Source: Nereocystis luetkeana (taxonomy: Eukaryota; Sar; Phaeophyceae; Laminariales; Laminariaceae). From it: a DNA stretch of 64,000 nucleotides. The translations under genes were made by a program, and so were the position numbers. The number at the start of each line of letters is the position of its first letter. The stretch's first letter is position 1. Shown piece after piece: positions 1 to 10,900 of the stretch. The stretch is taken from contig JARUPZ010000013.1 in the NCBI GenBank assembly GCA_031213475.1, forward strand, positions 1,770,231 to 1,834,230. Reading direction: 5' to 3'. The notes beneath the pieces were generated by a model. That model saw nothing but the letters and a program-made list of their open reading frames with translations, did not search any database and was not told the DNA's origin.

Positions 1-335
1 CTTTGTACACCGTACTCGATGTTGTGTGTGTCGTTCCTGATTCCACCCTCAAAATTTGAAGACGAAATATCTACAACCTCTGATATGATATACATGTATC
101 CAACAGAGGTTCTCGTACCAGGTGCCACCACTACTACTGACTGCTGTACATCTACAGCAGATCTTCTCCTGTTTCTCCGTCCCCTCGTCAGTAGGAGGGT
201 ATGCCTGACAATATCACCTGCAGTACATGGCCCGAACGTTGCTGTGGACAGACAAGGCGGAGTCTGCCTATGACTACTCGTAGTTGAGTTTCGTTAGTTA
301 TTACGTAGGTAGAAGAAAGAGCTAAAAAAACAAAG

Positions 336-512
336 CCGTCTGCCTGCTGTGGACAGGCCCAGTCTGCCAGCTGTTGAGTGCTGCGGACAGGCTCAATCTT
401 CCTGCTGTGGATAGGCCCAGTCTGCCTGCTGTGGACAAGCATAGTCTGCCTGCTGTGGGCAGGCACAGTGTGCATGCTGTGGACAGGCACAGTCTGCCTG
501 CTGTCTGCTGCT
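336..512. repeat. 24-bp minisatellite
   Basis: About seven imperfect head-to-tail copies of a 24-bp unit reading GTCTGCCTGCTGTGGACAGG plus four bases. Because 24 is a multiple of three, the array stays open in several frames on both strands, which explains the overlapping short ORFs there. Confidence 0.85.
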
Positions 513-739
513 GTTGGCACAGGAACAAAAACCGTTATGATTTTGTATTTTGAACACGGCCCAGCACAGACATGTGCCTACACACGTTGCCGCACCTAGC
601 TCGACGAACTGTGAACGATTTTCCACCCCACCAGGACGAGAAAGTGTCTTGCGTGTGTGTGCGTGCACAGAGCCCGCCGGGACTGGATTTGGTGGCGTGT
701 GCGTCGAACGCGGTGGTGAAAGGTGGACCAAAAAAATGT

Positions 740-780
740 TGAATTACACACACCAACTCACACACACACACACACATACA
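740..780. repeat. (CA)n microsatellite
   Basis: Run of CA dinucleotides with a short interruption, ending in CATACA. Confidence 0.9.
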
Positions 781-1019
781 GAAAAAATCAAAACAGGCAC
801 CCTACCCTCGTACCCGAGCCGCTATGAAGAGGCTTTTTTTTCCTTGGTTAAAAACCAAGTAAAAAAAGGCTCGCTTCGCTCGCTCGCCTCATTATTATGT
901 AAATTGTCCTGTTGACCCGAGTAGCATCCAGGGGAGTCACTGGCCTATACATATCCTTGACAAGGAAATACGTATCAGGTATAGAATATGCGCGAACTGC
1001 TTATCGTTACGCAGCTTGC

Positions 1020-1440
1020 AAAGTTGAGTATCAACTACCAGGTATATAATCAGTCGAACTCGCAGCTGGCGTATTTCCTACTGGTAAAGTTATAAAATAC
1101 CTATTTTGCTTATTTTGTGTTTTTTCTTTTCCTACTTCGATTTGTCTCCTTTTGTTTTTGTTTTTCTTTGTTTTTTTTCGTTTCTGTAGTTCAAAGAATG
1201 TGGATGCCGTGCCTGTTGCATCTATTAATAGTATAATGACGTGGCATTGCATTGCCCGCTGCTACTGTGCTCACTGCATACCTGGCAACGTGGTATAATA
1301 GTATCTCTGAGGCGTAGGTAGTTTCGTGACCATATAACTTTTATCTGTCTAGGATTGAAAAATCGGCGCGAACACTGGTTATGCTGGATGTCGACGGGTA
1401 GAGAGAATGGTTTAATGTGAAGAACACACACATAATCGTG
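1020..1440 (-). repeat. Interspersed repeat W, copy 1
   Basis: Reverse-oriented copy of a family also found at 4108-4205, 17010-17115, 31630-31960 and 33366-33725. The shared core reads, in the forward copies, CATCCAGCACAACCAGTGTC followed by GCCGATTCTTCAATCCTAGA and a GTTCTGTGGT-ACAAAG-TACGCCACAGAGATA block. This copy also keeps the adjoining GCATTGCATTGCCC block and a TACCAGGTA motif. No terminal repeats were identified, so the class is unknown. Confidence 0.6.
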
Positions 1441-1562
1441 CGGTGTAATACGGGACGATTTGCAGAATACTTGAAAAAGTACGGGTGCTCTATATTTTTT
1501 ACACGCCCTGGACAATTACTATTTCAATAGTATATTGTGACTATTTCAATAGTATATTGTGT

Positions 1563-2150
1563 CTACAATTGATTCAAGAAAATGTGTGTTAATTGGATTT
1601 GTCTTGACAATTGTTTTTGGCGACTGTCTATTAATTGAAATTGTCCATACAATTGATTTCCGCGATTGCCCATCAATTGAAATTGGCCAGACAAATGTTT
1701 TCGGCGATTGTCTATCGATTGGAAATGTCCAGGCAATTGATTTCGAAGACCATTTGCTAGTTGGAATTGCGTGAGCAATAGGTTCCGAGTGTTGCCTATG
1801 AAATGGAATTGTCCAAACAATAGGTTGCGGAGACTGCTAATTATTTGAAATTATTTCAGTAATTGATCTCGGGGGCTGATCCAATAATTGGAATTGCCCA
1901 GACAAATGATTTCGGGCGTTGTCCACTAACGGAAATTGGTCGGGCAATTGATTTCAGGAGCTGTCTGTTAATTGGATTTGTCTGAAGATTCGATTTCGGC
2001 TGCTGCCTATTAACTGAAATTGTCCGCACAATTGATTTCGGGTGCAGTCGATTAGATGGATTTGTCCAAACGGACTTCGGCGATTGGAAAGTACTTGGAA
2101 CTGTGTCCGCACAGTTCATTTCAGATGCCGCGCAAGAAATCAATTGGTCG
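1563..2150. repeat. 42-bp minisatellite
   Basis: About thirteen diverged copies of a 42-bp unit with core CAATTGATTTCGGCGATTG followed by a TATTAATTGAAATTGTCCA-like block. The 42-bp period is 14 codons, so frames on both strands stay open for long stretches (1559-1774 on +; 1563-1820 and 1856-2161 on -). No ATG-led domain or splice structure supports coding. Confidence 0.8.
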
Positions 2151-3299
2151 ATAAATGTCATGGCCGTGTTATTTTAAATAATATTAAAATTATAGAGTAC
2201 CTACAATAGTAGTTATTGTTTAAGGCTATATCACGATGACCCGAGCCGAGCAGCAGCAGAAGTGACAGCAGCCAAGCCAGCGTCGCCGATGTTGTCGTGT
2301 GGGGTTGTGTCGTATGTCGTGTTGTGTGGGTGTGTGATACTCGTACGAGTATACGGCGCGACTTTCCAACACTTCGGATGCATGGATCCGGCTGACGAGT
2401 TGGATCGGAAATCTCAGTTTTTTCGACTGTTGTCCAGTTGGAAAGCATAATGTTTTTTTTTTAATTGAAAAGGCGCTTTTTCAACTGCGTAAGATTTTGC
2501 CATTTTTTGTCCCCAATCGGAAACCTTCTTTTTCAATCCTAGTTTCCGACTGCATAAGAAGTGGACTAAGAGGGACTGGTAATTTCCCCTGAAGCATGTG
2601 TGCTAGGCTGAGCCTCCGTGGGCCTTAGCCCCAAAAGCCCAAAAGAGCCTTTTTTCGGTTTTCGCCCAACAACAGGGGTTTTAAAAAATAACTAAAAAAA
2701 ACGAATTGGAGCCTGTTTTTTAGGGACAGGACTTATTTTCCCCCCGCGGGAACAATAAATCAGCCTTTTTTTATTCGACCACGTAGCAATAACGCCAATT
2801 TATGAAATGTAAACCCTCTTTTTCCGCGCGCACAGCAGCACCGCAACACTGCAACCCAGAACCTCATATGTATTGATAATCACTACGGGGTTGCCTTTCC
2901 GGCCTCTGAGCGCAGCAGCGCTGTTGTCACGATTAGCGCTGATCGGGCCTGCTTCCCACGAGCAAACACATTTCCTTGTGATCCCGCCGATTTTTCAAAA
3001 TCCGAGCTAAAAATCCCGAAAACGTTTTTTTCTTACAGCAGTATTAGTACACCTATTTTTGTTTTTCGAGCCTGAAACGAGTCCAAAAACCGTTTTTGTT
3101 TTTGTAAAAAAAGGCGGATGTCCCACCAAAGCCGTATTTTGAAGAAGAGCCCAAGAACCTGGGAAAGCGAGAGCCCACGGAGGCTCAGCCTAATGGGTGC
3201 CGACTCTCATGCGGAGGCCCTTGTATTCGCATATATTAATAGCAGTTCGTCGTTCACAACGTACAGCAGTACATGCAAGAAAAAGTATTATACCACAAC

Positions 3300-3432
3300 A
3301 AGAGCAGCGGTACGCCGCCACATCACCAACCACGGCAGCAGCACCACCACCAGCCGCAACGGGCAACAAACTTCTGCTGCTCCTGCTGCTTGGTTGGTGG
3401 GGTGGCGGCGGTGGTGGTGGTGGTGGTGGTAG
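3300..3432. repeat. CAG/CAC and GGT simple-sequence tract
   Basis: Mixed trinucleotide repeats: CAGCAGCACCACCACCAG, then a (GGT)n run at about 3405-3430. Long overlapping frames on both strands come from this composition. Confidence 0.8.
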
Positions 3433-4049
3433 CAGGTGGTGTGTGGATGTGTTGCGGACTCGTGCCCTGGATATGATACTCGTCTGGTGCGACCATCGAG
3501 CAAGCCCCACCCACCAAGACTGGACATCTCCTATATAGCTGGGGCTGGTGGTGGTAGCGCAAGTGGTGGTGGTGATGGAGGTGGTAGCTGGTACTGGTGC
3601 TGCTGTGGTTCTCTGTCTAGCAGCTTGTTCTTGGGAGGCGGCGGGATAAGCTTCAACCCTCCCAGGTCTCAGGGGCATTTGGCACCGGAAGCTTCCATTC
3701 GACCACCCACCACGACCAAGCTCAACGAACTCACACGGATTAAGACGCAAACAGAGGAGGGTGGTGCCTCTGTACCCACCGTCGGTGTCGAAGTCGATGG
3801 TGCTTTGGGCCCTCAAGGCCAAGCTCAATCCACAATCCGCACACGAACGAACAGGGGAAGAAATAACAATTAATTTAATAACCTCACGCTCTGAGGGATC
3901 GCTCTGAGAAGTTTATTTGCACCTGCAAGCAGGTGGGACCGCTAGATACGGAGAGAGGGAGACCGCGAGCCCCCCCCTCTGGCTCCTCGTTATTACTAAG
4001 AGTGTCGACACCATTACAATACAGCAGTCGCAAGAGTTGATTATTACGT

Positions 4050-4088
<39 letters not shown>

Positions 4089-4092
4089 CGTT
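4050..4092. repeat. (TTG)n microsatellite
   Basis: About thirteen uninterrupted TTG units followed by TCGTT. Confidence 0.95.
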
Positions 4093-4107
4093 ACATTAAA
4101 TCGTCCG

Positions 4108-4205
4108 TTCTACCCAGCTGCATCAGTACACCCAGTGTCCGTCCTGATTCCCTATCCTAGAGAGATACTGATTCTGTAGTCACAGACTATTGTGAGACAG
4201 AGGAA
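4108..4205 (+). repeat. Interspersed repeat W, fragment
   Basis: Diverged partial copy of the W family: it keeps the ACCCAGTGTCCGT and CCTAGAGAGATAC blocks and the TCTGTAGTCACAGACTA block that aligns with GTTCTGTGGTCACAAAGCTA in the other copies. Confidence 0.5.
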
Positions 4206-4549
4206 GCCCGTCATGTTTTGATTATCACTGGCTCTCGCGTACAATAAATAACCCTCGGCAGAGAAGGGGCCTCGAGCGCCTCTGGGGACATTTTTTTTGG
4301 TCAGGTTGAACCGGGAAGCTAGTTGATTTGTTTTACCCCGAAGCGTGCTTGCACCAGTGAACAACATACTCTAAACGTGACTGCACGAAAATTGGTTGTT
4401 CCAATGCCGATTGTGCCTATTTATCTCTGTAGTCTAGAACACAACGACCATAACAGCGTGCTTTCACTAGTGAACAACATGTCAATAAACGTGACTTCTA
4501 ACTGCTAAACTTCACAGCATGAACGTTGGTTGATCCATTGATTATGCCT

Positions 4550-4640
4550 ACTAGTGTTGGATATCGAAACCAGAAAGGTTTCGGTACGATAAGGCCTAAA
4601 CAACTTCGATAACGATAACGATAACGATAATTGAGACAAA
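4550..4640. repeat. ATCG-rich repeat Y, partial copy
   Basis: Begins TAGTGTTGGATATCGAAACC, continues GGTTTCGGTACGATAAGGCC, and ends in a (GATAAC)n microsatellite. It matches, inverted, the end of the partial copy at 30790-30906, and resembles the fuller copies at 6110-6330 and 26755-26960. Confidence 0.55.
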
Positions 4641-5289
4641 ACCGGCGCACAAAGCCCGCAAAACACGCCCGCCCATTTCACGTGTTGATATTGTCGCGTG
4701 ATCCACACGAGACCCTGGATGATTAGCGTCTCAAGCCTCACAACGTCCCTACCACGAGTGGCATAGACCAGGGATATAATTAGCTGTTGCGCTGGTTCAA
4801 CATTTTGGTCAAAATGGCCGTTTTCCTGAGCCTCTTCTTTGAATTCGCCGCAGCCTTTTTTTTTAGCCCTTTTTCCAGAGTAGAACAAAAGAAGTTTAGG
4901 TTCTGATCCCGCTACACGCCTTTTCGAGGTGAGGGAGGCGTTTTAAACGCACTTTGTTCCTTGGCATTTGGGCTTATATCGCGCATACAGTGTTTTGCTG
5001 CGCTCAACAGACACCCGACCACTAATTCTACTCCTGAATCATACCTGCATACTTGACGAAACTAGACCAAAATTAAGCGTAAACTCCTTTATGAATATCT
5101 GGAATATTTACCTGCTTACTGCAATCACTTCTACCCGCCCTTTCCTAATTCCCCTGTGATTTCCGCCACCCCCCTGGTACCTGCTGCTGCAAGTGCTAAA
5201 TTCTCTCCTCTCAAATTATTTTTAAAAGGGTCGAATGACAAACTTCGCTGTTCTAATAAATGGCCAGGCTTTTTTACTCCAACGCCCAG

Positions 5290-5690
5290 AAGGTTGTGCG
5301 GTGCAGCTGCCCAATATACTGCATAAAGTCGTACCTATATGAGGGTCTTCCCACACCGTCCTGCTTGCTCCGTCCCTCTCCACCCCTAGCCGTGTACCTA
5401 CTGTAGTTACACCTACATTCGAAATACGATGACACCGCTATCCACCCATCGCAATATTGTTATATTTCATTGTACAGTCAATAAGAAACAGGAAAGCTGG
5501 ATTGATTTATTCAGTGAGAATGGGCGAGGTATACTCATTTCAGTATATAGTAACGAATCCCGAATTTAAATGTTTCTTGTTAATCTCAGCCTGCCATTCT
5601 CGTTGCTTCGTTTTCTTAGTATAGGCATCCTGAACTGCTGTACTCCTACTACTATACGTACGTGTATATTAGGTACCAGTATAGCTCAGC
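5290..5690 (+). repeat. Interspersed repeat X, copy 1
   Basis: Matches 27715-28085 in the opposite orientation over about 370-400 bp. Anchors shared, some with mismatches, include GTGCAGCTGCCCAATA, GTCGTACCTATATGAGG, TTCGTTACTA / TAGTAACGAATCCC and GCAGTACTCCTACTACTATACGTACG. No coding potential is visible. Class unknown. Confidence 0.65.
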
Positions 5691-5854
5691 TGTTTGTCGC
5701 ATTACATGTGTAAACAGCAAAAAATGCATACGTGCCGGTAAATACAGCAACAAACACCAGGATGAGTAGTTTTTTTACCAGAATCAACGTACCATCTAGG
5801 CTGCTGGAGACATGATAAGAAGCAAGGAACCTGGCCCAGGCTGAATTTATTACA

Positions 5855-5975
5855 GGAGAAAGGGGGCGCGTTGTCCACTAATTCCAGTAAAAAGAGTCCC
5901 TAATTTATTTTTTTTTCTTACTCGTGAAGGGGGGCGCGTTATCCGCCAATTCCAGTAAAAATACTCCCGAATTTC
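5855..5975. repeat. Tandem duplication (about 70-bp period)
   Basis: GGGGCGCGTT-TCC-C-AATTCCAGTAAAAA occurs at about 5863 and again at about 5932. It is followed in both by T-rich sequence and an AATCTCAGCC-type block that also ends repeat X. Confidence 0.6.
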
Positions 5976-6109
5976 TTATTTTCCTATCAATCTCAGCCTT
6001 CCTTTCTTAGTGCTCGTTTCCTTTTTGCGTGCCAGGTACATGAACACCTGGTACTGAATACTTCAACCAAGCAATATGATGGTGTTATACTTGACACCCA
6101 TGGCCTGAT

Positions 6110-6330
6110 ATTATACGTGTATGCCAGGTTATAGTGCTGTTTGTTGCCGTGTCCCCTATCGCCCTGCGAGGCGTTCGGCCTTTTATCGTTTTATCGTATC
6201 GTTATCGTTTATCGAATTATCGAAATTAATATCGAAATACCGAAGTTTTTTCGGTTCGATATATATATATATATATGATATATATATATTATCGAACGAT
6301 ATATCGAAAGTTTTGGTACGATATCCAACA
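6110..6330 (+). repeat. ATCG-rich repeat Y, copy 1
   Basis: Contains GGCGTTCGGCCTTTTATCGT, then stacked TTATCG/ATCGAAA words, a (TA)n microsatellite and GGTACGATATCCAACAC. It matches 26755-26960 in reverse. The end resembles the TAGTGTTGGATATCG end of the partial copies, which suggests a nonautonomous element, but full terminal repeats and target duplications could not be fixed. Confidence 0.55.
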
Positions 6331-6431
6331 CAAATGCCTACCAGGTACCATTTATCTCCGTAGTAGAGCATGACAATCATATTGACCTGAGAGTATTATA
6401 GGTGGATCCAACATCGATTGTGCGGTAGATG

Positions 6432-6778
6432 AGCCGGTCGCTCCGGTGGTTCAAGTGGTTAACCTCGAATTCTACTTGCTTGAGTCCTGGGTTCGAGCCC
6501 CAGGAGGGTCGGACTTTGACTTTATTTGCAAAAATAAAGAAAGGGATTTAATTGTTGAGAGCGCCTTGCAGCGTGGGTAGGCACAATTCGATGCGAGTCG
6601 ACGAGGGAAGAAAAGGCTGAAATCTTCTCGCGATAAAAAAATGAAGGCACGTACCGTAGCGGGAAGGGGGGAGAAGAGCCTGCTATGTGACCCCGGATCT
6701 GAGTTACGAGTTGGAAGGAGAGAGAGAAGAAGATGTGCGAAGATAATGAATGGGATGAGAAAAAAAAAGAAAAAAAGA
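6432..6778 (+). mobile_element. tRNA-derived SINE, full copy
   Basis: The 5' 80 bp is tRNA-like. An A-box-like TGGTTCAAGTGG lies near 6445. A B box GGTTCGAGCCC is framed by a perfect T arm (CTGGG / TTCGAGC / CCCAG) near 6488-6504. The acceptor stem does not pair, so this is not a functional tRNA. A conserved non-tRNA body of about 260 bp follows and ends GAATGGGATGAGA plus an A-rich tail. An inverted copy of the same length lies at 16390-16727, with partial copies at 31435-31556 and 38101-38218. Transcription by RNA polymerase III from the internal boxes is expected for this class. Confidence 0.85.
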
Positions 6779-6803
6779 ATCAACGTTGGGCCACACTCCT
6801 ATT

Positions 6804-6914
6804 TTACGGGGGGGCATAGTTAATAGGACCAAATATTGTTAGTAAAAATGGTTAAATATATACCAGGTAGTTTTTATGTATACCATAGGTCCTACTAACT
6901 ATGGTCCCCCGTAA
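6804..6914. mobile_element. MITE family M, copy 1
   Basis: About 110-bp element with inverted ends (left TTACGGGGGGGCATAGTTAA, right TAACTATGGTCCCCCGTAA) and a shared T/A-rich centre. It belongs to a family of about ten in this window. Here the right flank is TTC rather than TA. Confidence 0.85.
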
Positions 6915-6919
6915 TTCAC

Positions 6920-7075
6920 TACTGTCAGGAGCGAGCACTTTCACCCCCTGACAGACAGCAACTTTACCTTGACAGGCCTTGACTGACACCAAACTACTAC
7001 GCTTTAGTGCGAATCGATCGGCCCTAAATAAACCCTTGACGGCGCGCGTTTTACGTTGCTTGACATGTCTCAGAG
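6920..7075 (+). repeat. Short repeat R, copy 1
   Basis: Matches 22850-23005 in reverse: shared blocks include GCACTTT, CAGCAACTTTACCTTGACA / GCAACTTTGCCTTGACATG, CCTTGAC-GACACC and CGTTGCTTGACATGTCT. The ends of the other copy form an inverted TGTCAGAAGACA, so this may be a small MITE; the ends are eroded here. Confidence 0.55.
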
Positions 7076-7804
7076 AGCGTTCCGCCACCATGGCCTTCGC
7101 TTCAGGTGTGCTCAGGGGCGCCCGTACCCACCTCGACCGACTCTCAGCTCGGAGCCAAGCCATGTGTGTGGTCGTTTTTCGCTCAGATTTTTATGTCGGG
7201 GCGCTGTTTGCTCTTGTCTCGGAGAGGAGAAGATCAATGTGCGGGCACGAGAAAAATCTGTAGCGAAGAGCGCCTGTTTTGGCGCAATTCGATTTTTTTT
7301 TACGGCTTCAGAGCGGCACCCACGTGTTTGGGGCAAATAACTTAAGAGTCAGTGTGGGAAAACGGTAAAAACCGGGGTATCCACCTATGTTTGCGCACCT
7401 TGTTGGGTTCTGATTGCTACGGTACGTTCCCCCGTGAATATACTCTTCGTACCGGGCTTCGTAACACAAGTTGATTTCAAGTTCCCATCTCGTTCGTCGT
7501 CGTGCAATGTGCCACTGTTATATGCCACCGCCACACCACAAGCGAGTGCGTAGTGTTTACGGCTTGGCGTAGCCTCGACAGAATGTCTGAAAGTAGTGTT
7601 TGTCTTTCTTGCCCTGCATGCCCCCGGCCGCCTGGGGAAGTCTTCGGGATGAATGAATGAATCTGTGACGAGGAGTTGTCGTGCAATGGCAACCAAATAT
7701 TGTCGGAGCTGGCCCATGGTCGTAATGTAGCACTAATGTCGTTTCACGTCCGCATCTGCCACGCCGCCTGCGTCTGCCACGCCGCCTTCAATGCGCGACC
7801 CCAG

Positions 7805-7935
7805 CCAAGCAAAAACCGAACCCACGCCAAGCCCACGTCAAGCCAACCCGAGCAAAGCCAGGTCGAACCCAGCCCAGCCCAGCCCAACCCAACCCAACCC
7901 AATCCGACCCACCCCATTCCAACCCCGCCCAACGC
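7805..7935. repeat. CCCAA/CCCAG repeat tract upstream of the K+ channel gene
   Basis: Degenerate penta/hexanucleotide tract of CCCAA, CCCAGC and CCAAGC words on the + strand. It is open in frame with the first K+ channel exon (a proline/glutamine-rich extension from an ATG at 7791 would be possible), but a TATA-like box lies between the tract and the ATG at 7989, so I treat it as upstream DNA. Confidence 0.7.
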
Positions 7936-7937
7936 AA

Positions 7938-7943
7938 TATATA
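7938..7943 (+). promoter_or_regulatory. Candidate TATA box of the K+ channel gene
   Basis: TATATA 46 bp upstream of the chosen ATG (7989). The spacing would put transcription start near 7970, leaving a very short leader and excluding the upstream in-frame ATG at 7791. This is inferred from spacing only. Confidence 0.35.
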
Positions 7944-7988
7944 CACTACTGTCTTTCCACCGCATTTATCTCCCACCCACCGCCTGCA

Positions 7989-10900
7989 ATGTCCGACTTA
8001 GTCTGCCGCCACCTCCAACACTACCACCGCCTTTTTATGCCACCATCTTCCTCGCCAGCAGTTCACAGGTTCGTGCTTGGGTCGGCGTCGTCGTCCTTGT
8101 CTTCGGCGGGGGCGTCTCATCGCTCAAGCCGCGTGGGCGATGGCCGCAGACCGCTATCGCCGAGAGATGGCCTCGTTACGGTCGGGCAGATTCAGGCGCA
8201 GGTAAGTACCGGTGTTCATTCAGACAGCGGGGGGGCACATCGCTCTCCCTATGGACTCGCGCCTGTGTGTGTGTGTGTTTTTTTTTTGTTTTCCAATGAA
8301 GTTACGGTAGTGCCGGTCCCTCAAATAGTGCCGGTCGGTATGAGACAGCCAATAATAATCCGGCAATATAGCGCCATCCGACACTATATACCCCGCACAC
8401 CACCACACCGGCTAGTCCCATCTGTTTGCCAAGCGACCCCAATGGCACTGTCCACAGCGGGCAGCCAGCAGTAAAGGGGATACCGCTGCTGTCTTCACAA
8501 CACATTGAACAGCAGATCATCCATGGATTGTTCCCACTAACATGACCTATTTACGGGGGACCATAGTAAATAGGACCTACGGTACACACAAAATCCTATA
8601 TATTTCGCTATTTTTACCAACATTATTTGGTCCTATTTACTATGGTCCCCCGTAATAGATACTCTAAAAAAAGGGTTGCTCACGGGTCGGGTCAAACTTC
8701 GCGGGTCAGGTCGGGTCGGGTCGGGTCAGGTCGGGTCGGGTCGGGTCGTCGCGGGTCAGGTCGGGTCATGTCGGGAAAGGACGACCCGATCCGACCCGTG
8801 AGAGTTTGAAATCCTCCTGACCCGACCCGTCCCGACTCGACCCTACTGGTGAGATTTCGAATACTTCCTGACCCGCCCGACGGTGAAGACCCCTGTATAT
8901 CTCAGGGTGTAGGTATATTCTTGTTCTGTATGACCTGTATGGTCTAACTGAATGCTGCCGGGTGGGAGCCGTATCCTTAACCTGCATGATGTAGGACACG
9001 TTACCTGGGTCGGATCTGTACGTTACAGATCCTGCACACCACCTCAGGACGGCCGGTTAGGATCTAGATTATTTGGATCATGATCTGTTCGACTTGTGAG
9101 CGTGTTGACAAAGTCCTACAGCTGTGACTTCGACCGATCAAGGTTCGTAGCCAGCTTCGCATTCGCGAGCTGCGTAGTGAGGTGTTCGATATCGGATATC
9201 GATATCGGAATCAAGTCGATATATGAGCAAGAAATGGCAATACGATATAGGTACGTACACACGATTTCAATCTTTGGTATATGCATAAACATACAGTACA
9301 TACAATATATCTCTCCGGATTGGTACTTGATGACTAGACTGAACGAGACAGTAGCAGGTGTCGTAAGGTATTACTTCGAACTATAGCAGGTATGAAAATG
9401 TCTACACCCAGCTGCACAAAGAAAGGCGCAGTGGATTAACCTCTCGTAGGGTGACGCAATATACAAACACATCGAATATTTCGTTCAGTATCTGCTTAAA
9501 ACCCCCCGGGATGCCCGGGATGGAGGGCTATAACAGACGTCCGGTGTGTAAAAAAGGTTCGAGATAAGGGAAGGTCGAAATTTCGATCTGTCTAAAATTT
9601 CGATGCCCTAGCCAACACCACCCGCGATACGTCGCAGGCGAGTTTTGTAAAGTGCACTCGAGACTTTCCTCAACTGTGTGCGCTGGTGAAAAACGTCGCA
9701 AAGAGAACGGGAGATTTTCGGACGGGCGGAACGGATCCCCGCCTTTCAGAGTATCTGTGCTTCGAGGAATCCTGGCTCATTTTTGTTCTTGTAGGATCTC
9801 CAACTCAACATTTTCTATAGAATCTCCGGGTTCAGAGTTGCGAAAGGATCTCCGGCTTGATATGGTCTGTAGGATCTTTCCGCTTTGAGCGCTTCTGTTG
9901 AATCCCCGGGTTCAGGTTTCGAAAGGATCTCCGCCGTCAGATTTTCTCCAGGATATCCGGCTTCAGATTTTCTAAAAAGTCTAGGATTTCTGGACCCAGA
10001 TTTCCTGCACGTAATACCTCCGGCTTGCAAGATCTCCGACGTGATGTTTTCTGGCGGAATCTCCGGCTTCAGGCTTCCTACAGGATCTCCGTCTTTCGGT
10101 TTTCCATGTCGTATCCGGCGTCATATTCCCTTTAACGTAGGATCTCCGTCTTCATGTTTTCTGTAAGGATCTCCGGCTTCAGACTTCGCATGGGATCTCC
10201 GGGCTGAGTTTTTTTTTATGGGATCTCTGGACACAAGTTTTCCGGAGGACGTCCTGCTTCAAACTTTCGATAGGATCTCCGGCTTCAGATTTTCCACGTA
10301 GAGGATCTCCGACTTCATTCAGTTCGACAGTAAGGCATGCCTTAACCCTTTTAGGACCGCAGTCCCGTTTTGGGGACAAATTACTTGGAATTTGAGTCCC
10401 CAAAACGGTACTGCGGTTCTAAAAGGGTTAAGACGCACGCCCTTCAACCCTTGTAGGACTGCAGTCTTTCTGGGGACATCCCACTGAAATTCTGTGTAGT
10501 TTCTTTCCGACGCGGGATTGCAGTACTAAAACGATCGAGGCATGCCCTGTATTTTGGGCAGCCGTGTGCATTTGTATGTTTTTTTCATGGGATGGGGGGG
10601 GGGGGGGGGGGGGGGGGGCGGTACTCCTTTGTTGCTCGCCTCAAGCCTTGTCAATTGACCACGCATCCCATTCAAGAAAGGGAGGGATTGGAGGGGGGCA
10701 AGGACGGAGGGGGGGGGGGGGGAGGTGCCCCCCCCCCCCCCCCCCCCCCCCCCTCCGCCTCAAAAGCGGTTCTTAGTAGGATGCAGCTCACCCTTCATGC
10801 GACTCGCCAGACACCTCACGGCGCTTCGCGCTTGGTGCAAGCAATGTCTGCCTGGTCGGTGAAAACCCGACATGCTCCGTCCCGGCATTGTAGGGATGCG

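Larger units (their letters stand above)
1..7988. other. Gene-poor, repeat-rich 5' flank
   Basis: No reading frame here has both an ATG and recognisable protein features. The stretch is made of minisatellites, microsatellites and interspersed repeats listed separately. Between them, 2440-3120 is A/T-homopolymer-rich unique sequence, 4640-5290 shows nothing recognisable, and 7076-7800 shows nothing beyond short open frames. A frame of about 210 codons on the - strand at 3190-3828 starts at TTG, crosses CAC/ACC and proline-codon repeats, and is not convincing as a gene. Confidence 0.6.

Noticed and set aside
1559-2161. Several frames with 14-residue repeats
   Set aside because: The 42-bp minisatellite keeps frames open on both strands; there is no sign of selection for one.
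3190-3828. 212-codon open frame on the - strand
   Set aside because: Starts at TTG, crosses trinucleotide repeats, and other frames on both strands are open over the same tract.
7805-7935. Telomere-like CCCAA repeats
   Set aside because: Words are irregular (CCCAA, CCCAGC, CCAAGC) and short; the site is inside a gene-bearing region, not a chromosome end.
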